64,000 nucleotides of DNA from the NCBI GenBank assembly GCA_016930635.1, contig JAFGGI010000010.1, positions 1 to 64,000 of the forward strand, given 5' to 3'. The stretch is from Sedimentisphaerales bacterium. GTDB taxonomy: Bacteria; Planctomycetota; Phycisphaerae; Sedimentisphaerales; UBA12454. The notes under the pieces were generated by a model that searched no databases, was not told the origin of the DNA, and was given only the letters and a program-made list of their open reading frames with translations. Made by a program: the position numbers and the translations under genes. Below are positions 1-7,972 of the stretch, piece after piece (position 1 is the first letter of the stretch; every line of letters starts with the position of its first letter).

Positions 1-78
1 AGTTCAGAATGACAACGAGATTGCTTCGTCCACCTGAGGCGTCCTCGTAATAACAGTGATTGAAAAATAAATTGTTTA

Positions 79-109
79 AAAGGCCGGCCGAGAACGCCGG
101 CCTTTTTTT
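79..109. terminator. Rho-independent terminator-like hairpin
   Basis: AAGGCCGGC(80-88)...GCCGGCCTT(96-104) followed by a T run. Confidence 0.75.
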
Positions 110-246
110 ATTTTTGTTCACTATTAACTTGTAAAACAACAATCTGAAAACTTAAAACTAAAAGTCTAAAACTATGGAACGGCCTTTGGCCGGACATTTT
201 AAATCTCTATCGCCGAAGGCGATTCAACAGTTTTTAGTTTTAGGTT

Positions 247-996
247 TTAAATTTTTAAATTTATTTCAGCGTTTCGCCAGAGATAGTAAACAGGCCTGTC
301 GGTTAGTCTGCTGATAAGGTATTCTGTTCTGGTTAGACCATTGGGCAGGGTTCTTGCCCTTTTGCCATAGACCGTAAAAAATTCTTGTATCTGTTTTTCA
401 ATGAAGTCTTTTACCTTACCTTTGACGCTGTTTATTCTGCTGTGGGTCTTTTCAATATCGATAAGGTCATCCTCTTCTATACCGATAACGCTTAACGCCT
501 GGAGCATTTTTACATTTCCTGGATGTATCGGCCCTTCGAATTTTGTCATTGATGCCTTTTCAAAGAACGGATTTACCTTCCCCATTACAGCCAATGCTTC
601 TATATAAGGCATTTGTAATAGAGGCATTGTTTTTTTAACAAGTTCATACGCTAATCCAAGGTTTCTGTATCTCGGCTCGATGACAACACGGGATATCGTA
701 CGGATATTCCTGTTTACAAGCTGCATTGCTGATTCGCTGTTTAATTCATTGAACAGTCCCCCTGTCGCGACATTTCTCAATTGCACCCTGCAGGTTGGCA
801 TTGAATAAATTATTACACCTGCGATCGGGCTCATCCGGCTTCTCATTGGATGAGTGTCGATAATTTTATAAACTGCTGCTATCGGCCCTGTTTTACAGTC
901 GCGGTAGTGAAAACGGCTTAAAGGCTTATAGTCAGCAATTGTGCCTTCGACTATTTTGAGATATTTTTTAATTGTACAGTTCATAAAAAAGTCCAA
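247..996 (-). CDS. GNAT-like acetyltransferase domain protein (COG2401-like acetyltransferase half)
   Basis: 249-aa ORF; 'ISRVVIEPRYRNLGLAYELVKKTMPLL' resembles the GNAT acetyl-CoA loop; in line with an ABC ATPase gene. Confidence 0.6.
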   Translation of the reverse strand: MDFFMNCTIKKYLKIVEGTIADYKPLSRFHYRDCKTGPIAAVYKIIDTHPMRSRMSPIAGVIIYSMPTCRVQLRNVATGGLFNELNSESAMQLVNRNIRTISRVVIEPRYRNLGLAYELVKKTMPLLQMPYIEALAVMGKVNPFFEKASMTKFEGPIHPGNVKMLQALSVIGIEEDDLIDIEKTHSRINSVKGKVKDFIEKQIQEFFTVYGKRARTLPNGLTRTEYLISRLTDRPVYYLWRNAEINLKI

Positions 997-1128
997 AATT
1001 TAAAACTTAAAATTAAAAATTAAGGTCTCTGCTTTCAGCAGAAAGATTTTTATTTAACAAGTTGCTTCGTTAAGTAATAAATATCATGCCGAAGGCATAC
1101 CACAGTTTTTAGTTTTTCATTTTCATTT

Positions 1129-1770
1129 TTAATTTTTATATATTATTTCAGTTTCACCTGCCAGGTGCTTGATAACTATTGCTTCAGGCAGCAAGTCGGC
1201 CAGCAAATCATCATGGGCACTTGCGAGTATGAATATCTTTCCTGTCTTGGTTGCGAATTTCCTGAGGTTATGACCGATAACTGCTGCAGTTACACGGTCA
1301 AGATTGGAGCAGAACTCATCTGCAAAGATAAATTGTTTGCCCCCTGCCAGTGCTTTTGCGATTTTGTAGCGGTATTTCTGGCCATCACTCAAAGTGGCCG
1401 GCGAATTCAAAACGCAAAAAACATCAGTCAAACCTGCATAGCTCAATGTTCTTAGCCTCTGGAGGAATCCGCCTTCGATACAGTCAATGCAGGTCTTATC
1501 GTTAGGCAAAGGTATGTCGTCTATATTGATTTTTTCATTGCTGTCCAGAAAATTGTAAAATTCTCTGAGCAGCACACTTTTGCCGCTGCCTGACGGGCCT
1601 GTGATATAGCAGATATCGCCAGGCGATAACTCAACATTGCATTTGTGTATTATGCGGTTATTTTTTAATCTCTGTATTGTAATCCCAAAGGCACGCATAC
1701 AGTCGGCAGCCTTTTCGGTTACGTCGAGATTCCAGTCGAATTTTTTCTCTGCTGTTAGTGTAGTAGTCAT
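1129..1770 (-). CDS. Soluble ABC-class ATPase (no TM partner)
   Basis: Walker A GPSGSGKS, signature-like LSDGQ, Walker B FIFADE, H-switch LASAHDD. Confidence 0.8.
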   Translation of the reverse strand: MTTTLTAEKKFDWNLDVTEKAADCMRAFGITIQRLKNNRIIHKCNVELSPGDICYITGPSGSGKSVLLREFYNFLDSNEKINIDDIPLPNDKTCIDCIEGGFLQRLRTLSYAGLTDVFCVLNSPATLSDGQKYRYKIAKALAGGKQFIFADEFCSNLDRVTAAVIGHNLRKFATKTGKIFILASAHDDLLADLLPEAIVIKHLAGETEIIYKN

Positions 1771-2153
1771 GATTTCCTCATATGCCTGGTTATTTTTTTT
1801 ATTCTGTAACGTGACACGCCTGTTTTTTCTGAAATTGTTTTTATATTCATCCCGTTCAGGAAGTGTTCCTTGACGGTTTCTATTACTTTGCCCGGCAGGG
1901 CATTGGCTGGTGCGAAGGTGATGTGAAGTACGGCATTTTTAAGTCTCCTTGCAACGGTTGCTTCGTTGACACCTGCCATTTTAGCGATCGTCCTGTAATT
2001 CCTGACGCTCATAAACAGTTTTACAAGTGCTGTCTCTTCTGTGCTTAGCAGATACATTCTGTCTGAGTGGATTTCGAAAAGATACAACATTTGTGCTTTA
2101 CCGACACGGCGGTTTAATTCCGGGAATTCCTGCAGTTCTTGTTTTGAAAACAT
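1767..2153 (-). CDS. Small protein with two predicted HTH motifs
   Basis: 'RTIAKMAGVNEATVARRLKNAV' and 'KTISEKTGVSRYRIKKITRHM'; 4-nt ATGA overlap with the ABC ATPase ORF. Confidence 0.65.
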   Translation of the reverse strand: MFSKQELQEFPELNRRVGKAQMLYLFEIHSDRMYLLSTEETALVKLFMSVRNYRTIAKMAGVNEATVARRLKNAVLHITFAPANALPGKVIETVKEHFLNGMNIKTISEKTGVSRYRIKKITRHMRKS

Positions 2154-2628
2154 TTTATGACCTCCTTATCAATTCCGGCCCTGGTCAAAAGGCTCCTAAC
2201 CAATTTTTTCACAAATCCGTTTTTCATACCCTCAACACCAGGTTGGGGGCTTTTGGTTTCGTACCTGCTGCTTATCCTCCTTCGCCAAGGCTCCATCGCA
2301 CTACGTGCTATGCAGGGCAGGGGCTCGCGGCTCTGTTGCGTCGCCATTCCGGCGACGGCTAAAATATCCTGCCGTCTGTCTTCGCGATGCTTCGATGCGA
2401 CAAATAATGGCAGGACTAACCGATCATTAATGTAAACTTGTCTGAAATTGTCGTTTTTTTGGGCTTTTTTTGTTGTATATTTATTTAACATATACGCATT
2501 TTAATAAGAAAGGCTCGCAAATCAAGGGAAAATTAAGAATTTTTTAAAAAAATTTATAAAGTTTTTTAAACACTTAACAAAAAAGGGGTTATGATACTGA
2601 AAATTTCGAGAAAAGTAGGGGTGGTGAT

Positions 2629-2774
2629 CCGTTGGCAAACGGCAGTAATTTACTGACAAGTGAGGGCTATTTACTGACAAGTAAGGGCTATTTACTGACA
2701 AGTAAGGCCTATTTGCTGATAAGTAAGGCCTATTTACCGACAAGTAAGGCTTATTTGCTGATAGATGAGTTTGT
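2629..2774. repeat. Tandem 21-bp repeat array, ~7 units, each with a short inverted repeat
   Basis: Unit starts at 2629, 2650, 2671, 2692, 2713, 2734, 2755; consensus TTACT-GACA-AGTAA-ggcctat; first unit CCGTT-GGCA-AACGG keeps the palindrome with different bases. Confidence 0.9.
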
Positions 2775-2990
2775 TATTCCAGTTTTCGGCCAAAAATTGG
2801 AATAAGGCGGTTTGTTAATCCAGTCTCTTGGAATAAGAACAGGCCTTATTCCAAAAAAAGGCAAAAAATTGGAATAAAATTATTGTTATTCTAAAAAATA
2901 CCGATAAATTAGAATAGAGGCACTTGTTATTCTAATGTTGTTAGAATAGCGGGAAGTGTTATTCTAAAAATAGGACAAAAATTAGAATTA
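2774..2990. repeat. Duplicated ~112-bp module holding three inverted repeats each (6 IRs in total)
   Basis: TTATTCCA/TGGAATAA arms at 2774, 2815 (one mismatch), 2846; TATTCTAA/TTAGAATA arms at 2887, 2928, 2960; copies offset by 112-113 bp. Confidence 0.9.
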
Positions 2991-3022
2991 TGCAACTATA
3001 GTAATTTTGGAGGTAATCCATT

Positions 3023-4186
3023 TTGGCTAAAACTGATTCGAATAGAGCAGGCAGGTATATAAGTCAACCCGGCGGCTATAAGGCTTTTATCCCAAATCCA
3101 TTACCACCTGAACCGCCGATAGTGATGGATGAAGAAATTATCAGGATTTTATCATTGGCAGACCAGAATACCGGCAGGCTGGATGGCGCCTGTTATGCTG
3201 TGCCGGATACTCAATTGTTTATTAAAACAATTGCAAAAATGTATGTTCGCAGAGAAGCGGTTGACTCAAGCAAAATTGAAGGTACACGAGCTTCGCTGAT
3301 AGACGCCCTTGAGCTTGAGGCTGGTTTGCCGATAAGCAGCGGTTCTACCGATGCAGATGAAATAAGAAATTACATTGAAGCAATGAATTATGGCTTAAAG
3401 CGGCTGGAAGAATTGCCATTGTCTCTGCGTTTGTTAAGAGAGATTCATAAGAAGTTATTGTTTGGAGTTCGCGGCCAGAACAGATCACCGGGGCAATTCA
3501 GGAAAAGTCAAAATTGGATAGGTCCGCCGGGAAGTATGATCAATACTGCGACATATGTTCCCCCGCCTGTGGGCCAAATGAATGAAGCGCTTGATGCTTT
3601 TGAGAAATTTTTGCACAGGGCAGATGATATTCCTGTATTGATAAAGATAGGTTTATTGCATGCTCAATTTGAGATTATCCATCCATTCCTTGACGGTAAT
3701 GGCAGAATAGGCAGATTGCTGATAACTCTATTTTTGTGCCAGCAGAAAATTTTAGCACAGCCATTGTTATATTTATCTAAAATCCTGTCGCAAAGTCGGC
3801 AGGAATACTATGACTTATTGTTACAGGTAAGCAAAAACGGCAACTGGGAACAATGGCTGAAGTTTTATTTGAGGTCAGTTATTATAGCTGCCTCTGATGC
3901 TTCAGAGAAAATCAGGGAGATTGTTAGCTTACGAAGTCGACATCGTCAATTGATAATAGACAGCATGCAGGGGCGTGCAAAATCTGCACTTATTGTATTG
4001 GAAAATCTTTTTAGTCAGCCGTTGGTTTCAATTGGAAAAGTTATGGAATTGCTTGACGTGTCAAATCAAACCGCCAATAACCTGGTAAGTGATTTTGTTG
4101 AGATGGGCATATTGAAGGAAACCACCGGCAAAAAACGCAATCGCATCTATATGTACAGCGACTATGTGCAGATGTTTATGGATTGA
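3023..4186 (+). CDS. Fic family protein (class II, N-terminal inhibitory motif, C-terminal wHTH-like)
   Basis: HPFLDGNGRIGR Fic motif; inhibitory SSKIEG (S/T-xxx-E-G/N); RBS GGAGG, TTG start. Confidence 0.93.
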   Translation: MAKTDSNRAGRYISQPGGYKAFIPNPLPPEPPIVMDEEIIRILSLADQNTGRLDGACYAVPDTQLFIKTIAKMYVRREAVDSSKIEGTRASLIDALELEAGLPISSGSTDADEIRNYIEAMNYGLKRLEELPLSLRLLREIHKKLLFGVRGQNRSPGQFRKSQNWIGPPGSMINTATYVPPPVGQMNEALDAFEKFLHRADDIPVLIKIGLLHAQFEIIHPFLDGNGRIGRLLITLFLCQQKILAQPLLYLSKILSQSRQEYYDLLLQVSKNGNWEQWLKFYLRSVIIAASDASEKIREIVSLRSRHRQLIIDSMQGRAKSALIVLENLFSQPLVSIGKVMELLDVSNQTANNLVSDFVEMGILKETTGKKRNRIYMYSDYVQMFMD

Positions 4187-4257
4187 CAATTGTATTATGG
4201 GCGATATTCTGGTATTCTTATGGCGGCTGGAGGCAGCTAATCTTTGGAGAGGCGGTT

Positions 4258-4629
4258 ATGGTGATAAACTTTTATGCAGGATGGATAGGAGTTTTGTGCG
4301 GCTGTATCGCGGGAGCAATGCAGGGACTCTTTTTTGGTGGTGAAGACTGGCTTGGGGGATATAGTTCCTGGTCCAGACGGATGCTCAGGCTGGGACACAT
4401 ATCGTTTTTTGGTATCGGCTTTATCAATATCCTTTTTGCGCTAAGTGTTCAGGCTCTTGCGACAGAGGATATTTGGCTAAGTCCTCTTTTGCTTTTTGTC
4501 GGTGCTGTTACTATGCCGATTTTATGTTATCTGTCTGCCTTTAAAAAAATATTCAGGCATTTGTTCTTTATCCCGACGCTGTCGGTAATCGTTGCGTTAG
4601 TGTGGTATATTTGGAGGATATTTCAATAA
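4258..4629 (+). CDS. Small multi-pass membrane protein, unknown function
   Basis: ORF 4183..4629; likely start at ATG 4258 (MVINFYAGW); hydrophobic segments. Confidence 0.5.
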   Translation: MVINFYAGWIGVLCGCIAGAMQGLFFGGEDWLGGYSSWSRRMLRLGHISFFGIGFINILFALSVQALATEDIWLSPLLLFVGAVTMPILCYLSAFKKIFRHLFFIPTLSVIVALVWYIWRIFQ

Positions 4630-5930
4630 TGAAAATAGGATTGATAGCATTGAGCGGTATAAGGGTTTGTGATACTGAATTACTTCAAATGGGTTTGACA
4701 CTGCCGGGCTTTGTTGAGCGGAGCAAGACGATAGCTTCACTTCCGAGTCTGGGACTTTTGACACTGGCAGGGATAACGCCGAAAGAGCATCAAGTCTCTT
4801 ATATTGAAATGCCCGCACCTGCTCAGGTTGAAGATCTGCCGGGCGATTTTGATATGGTGGCGTTATCCAGCTACAGTGCACAGATAAATGAGGCTTATGA
4901 ATTAGCCCAGCGGTATAGAAAGATGAATATTCCGGTGGTTATAGGCGGGCCTCATGTAACGGCGGTGCCAGATGAGGCGGCAGGGCATTGTGATGCGGTA
5001 GCTGTCGGTGAGGGAGAGGTAATATGGCAGGAAATATTGGATGACTGCCAAAATGACGGGCTCAAGGGGATTTATGACTCTAGGCGGTATGATTACAGTC
5101 TTGCAGATGCCCCGATGCCTGCGTTTGAACTGCTGGATATATCCAAATATAACCGCCTGACCGTTCAAACCAGCAGGGGATGTCCGCATCGCTGTGATTT
5201 TTGTGCCAGTTCAGTTATGTTAACCGAGAAATATAAGCAAAAGCCGGTTGAGAAGGTTCTGGCCGAGGTGCACAGAATAATGGAAATATGGAAGCATCCT
5301 TTTATAGAATTTGCCGATGATAATACCTTTGTGAACAAAAGCTACTGGAAGGAGCTGCTCGGTGAATTGAAAAGTGAAAAGATTAAGTGGTTTACAGAGA
5401 CAGATATATCTGTTGCTGATGACGATGAGCTTTTGAGCCTTATGAGGCAAAGCGGCTGTGCACAGGTTTTAATAGGATTGGAAAGCCCGGTTAAAGCGGG
5501 GCTTGACGGACTTGATATACGGAACAACTGGAAGTTTAAAAAGTTTTCAGAGTATAAAGATGCGATAAAGAATATCCAGTCACACGGGGTCAGTGTCAAT
5601 GGCTGTTTTGTTATAGGTCTGGACGGACATACACAGGAAATATTTGACCAGGTTTTTGATTTTGTAAAAGAATCTGAGCTTTATGAAGTTCAGATCACTA
5701 TATTAACACCTTTTCCGGGTACGCCGCTGTATGAGAGGTTGAAAAGTGAGAACAGACTGCTCCAGCCGCAGGGATGGGAAAAGTGTACGTTGTTCGATTT
5801 GAATTTTCAGCCTTCGCATATGAGCTGTGAGGAATTGACAGATGGGTTTAAGGAACTTACCAGCAGACTTTACAATGATGAATTTACCAAATGGCGAAGG
5901 AGTAATTTCAAAAAATATCTGCGGAATTAA
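4629..5930 (+). CDS. B12-binding domain radical SAM protein
   Basis: 'TSRGCPHRCDFC' CxxxCxxC motif; N-terminal B12-binding-like region (VVIGGPHVTAVPDEAA); 'LIGLESP'. Confidence 0.88.
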   Translation: MKIGLIALSGIRVCDTELLQMGLTLPGFVERSKTIASLPSLGLLTLAGITPKEHQVSYIEMPAPAQVEDLPGDFDMVALSSYSAQINEAYELAQRYRKMNIPVVIGGPHVTAVPDEAAGHCDAVAVGEGEVIWQEILDDCQNDGLKGIYDSRRYDYSLADAPMPAFELLDISKYNRLTVQTSRGCPHRCDFCASSVMLTEKYKQKPVEKVLAEVHRIMEIWKHPFIEFADDNTFVNKSYWKELLGELKSEKIKWFTETDISVADDDELLSLMRQSGCAQVLIGLESPVKAGLDGLDIRNNWKFKKFSEYKDAIKNIQSHGVSVNGCFVIGLDGHTQEIFDQVFDFVKESELYEVQITILTPFPGTPLYERLKSENRLLQPQGWEKCTLFDLNFQPSHMSCEELTDGFKELTSRLYNDEFTKWRRSNFKKYLRN

Positions 5931-5956
5931 ATGTTCAAAAATGAAAGGAGTCTAAA

Positions 5957-6349
5957 ATGAAAAATACAAAACCCATCTCGATATTTTTCATAATAGCAGC
6001 ACTGTATGATGGTGTACTTGGGGTCGCATTTCTGACCGCTGGAGGCAGACTTTTTGATTTGGCAAAAGTTACTCCGCCAAATCATATGGGATATATTCAT
6101 TTTCCCGCTGCGCTGCTGATTGTTTTTGCCATAATGTTTTTAATGATTGCTGCTGATCCGAAGAAGAACAGGCAGTTGATACCATACGGCATACTTTTAA
6201 AATTGTCATATTGCTCGGTCGTGTTTTTTCACTGGTTCAAAACAGACATTCCGCATATATGGAAACCTTTTGCCTTTATAGACATCGTTTTTATGGTGGT
6301 ATTTATTGCGGTGTTTGTGCTTTTAGCCGACAAACAGGAATCTATCTGA
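5957..6349 (+). CDS. Small membrane protein, unknown
   Basis: 130-aa hydrophobic ORF, SD-like GGAG upstream. Confidence 0.55.
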   Translation: MKNTKPISIFFIIAALYDGVLGVAFLTAGGRLFDLAKVTPPNHMGYIHFPAALLIVFAIMFLMIAADPKKNRQLIPYGILLKLSYCSVVFFHWFKTDIPHIWKPFAFIDIVFMVVFIAVFVLLADKQESI

Positions 6350-6383
6350 TTGGATGGCTTTAATTTTAGTAAGGAGACTTGAA

Positions 6384-6656
6384 ATGAAACTTAATGTAAG
6401 GGCGTTTTCATTGACGTTTGGGTTATTCTGGGGTTTTGGACTTTTTCTTTTGACCTGGTGGATAATAGCCTTTGAAGGTGCCTCGAGTGATCCTGTCTTT
6501 ATCAGCAGGTGCTATCGCGGCTACAGTATCACGCCGATCGGTTCTATAATCGGGCTTGTCTGGGCCTTTTTCGATGGCGCCATCGGCGGGGCGATATTTG
6601 CCTGGCTGTACAATCTTATCATCAGCAAATGCCCAAAATGCTCCGCTGAGAGCTAA
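6384..6656 (+). CDS. Small membrane protein, unknown
   Basis: Preceded by aaggag; ORF 6354..6656, probable start MKLNVRAFSLTFGLF. Confidence 0.5.
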   Translation: MKLNVRAFSLTFGLFWGFGLFLLTWWIIAFEGASSDPVFISRCYRGYSITPIGSIIGLVWAFFDGAIGGAIFAWLYNLIISKCPKCSAES

Positions 6657-6814
6657 AAACCCTGTTTAAAGCTTGAAAATAGCGTTTTCGATGGTATGTC
6701 TGGGCAGAAAATCCAAATTTTCCTTGATTTTCTATATTTCCCAGCTTACTATTATCGGACGTAGGTTATCAGGAAGAAGATTACTGTGAGAGCATTCTTT
6801 TAAGGAGAAGAGTA

Positions 6815-7930
6815 ATGAAAAGACAAATCATACTATTTATTGCTATCGTTATACTTTTTGCCAATGGTGCCTTTGCGGGCAGGACGTGGTTTTACAATCA
6901 GGTCACTGATTCTGAAGGTATACCTATTGGCGGATTCAGCAGTACTGCCATTGGTATGAGAAGCGGCGGTACCTGGCCGGTGGTTGCCTATACCAATGGT
7001 GTAAATAACGGTGTTGGTGTAATGCTGCCCGGCAGTTGGACCCATTCGACGGGTGGACTGGATGGGCTTTATATTGACGGAGCTACCGCCCCTGACGGTA
7101 CAGTTGCTTTTGCTGATGACCAGGGTAATATCAAAATGCTCAGTCCTTACGGTTTTTCCAGCGCATCGTATGCAGGTGAGGTGCAGGACTACAGGCCGTC
7201 GGTTGCATTCAACAGCGACAGTACTCCTGCCGTTTTGCATAACGATTATGGCGGCGATCAACTGTATATCACGATGAAGTCAGGGCCTCTCTGGCATACC
7301 ACCGCAGTAATGGATGGTGCAGTACCGGTTTCATCTGACAGATTCGCACTGGATTTTGATTCGTACAATCAGGCTAATATAGCTTTTACCCAGAGCAATC
7401 GTCTTGCATACGGCACAAAAGGAGTTACAACCGGCGGACAGTGGCAGTTCAGCGATCCTCTCAACGGCCCGGTAGTACTCGGAGAGCTTGATATGACAAT
7501 TGCCAGCGATGATGTACCTTATGTAGCCTATAGTGACATCGGCTCTTTGATGGGCGGTGTTTATGATGTGCACAGCGATTCCTGGATGACAAACTTGATT
7601 GATACACTTGCGGCTGATAACTTTTCTATCGCTGCAGATTCCACCGGCGGTGTCGGTATCGCTTATGTAGCGGATGTTACAGGAGATGAGATGTTGAGCT
7701 TTGTTTATAATGACGGTATCACCGGCTGGTCGGCTCCTGAAAGACTTATACTGGCTAATGAATATTGTTCGGTAGGCCTGGTCTTTGATTCTGAAAATAA
7801 CCCGGTAATCTCTTATCTTGATGAGATGGGAGGACTGTATATAGCTTACGACCCTGTTGTAGTACCTGAGCCTGCTACACTGGCTTTGTTTACTTTAGCA
7901 CTTGGGCTTATAAGGCGCAGATCCCATTAG
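6815..7930 (+). CDS. Secreted PEP-CTERM protein with beta-propeller-like repeats
   Basis: Signal peptide; C-terminal VPEPATLALFTLALGLIRRRSH. Confidence 0.85.
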   Translation: MKRQIILFIAIVILFANGAFAGRTWFYNQVTDSEGIPIGGFSSTAIGMRSGGTWPVVAYTNGVNNGVGVMLPGSWTHSTGGLDGLYIDGATAPDGTVAFADDQGNIKMLSPYGFSSASYAGEVQDYRPSVAFNSDSTPAVLHNDYGGDQLYITMKSGPLWHTTAVMDGAVPVSSDRFALDFDSYNQANIAFTQSNRLAYGTKGVTTGGQWQFSDPLNGPVVLGELDMTIASDDVPYVAYSDIGSLMGGVYDVHSDSWMTNLIDTLAADNFSIAADSTGGVGIAYVADVTGDEMLSFVYNDGITGWSAPERLILANEYCSVGLVFDSENNPVISYLDEMGGLYIAYDPVVVPEPATLALFTLALGLIRRRSH

Positions 7931-7972
7931 AAATTATTTCTAACGGGACAAGTAATAACTAAAGGTGAGAAG

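Noticed and set aside
2114-2491. 125-aa minus-strand ORF upstream of the HTH gene
   Set aside because: Arg/Ser-rich translation without domain features; region looks like a repeat insert with ORFs on both strands.
2522-2743. ORF encoding heptapeptide repeats (SVNRPYLSANRPYLSVNSPYL...)
   Set aside because: Explained by translation of the 21-bp tandem array (21 = 7 codons); no RBS and no coding character, so treated as a DNA/RNA repeat.
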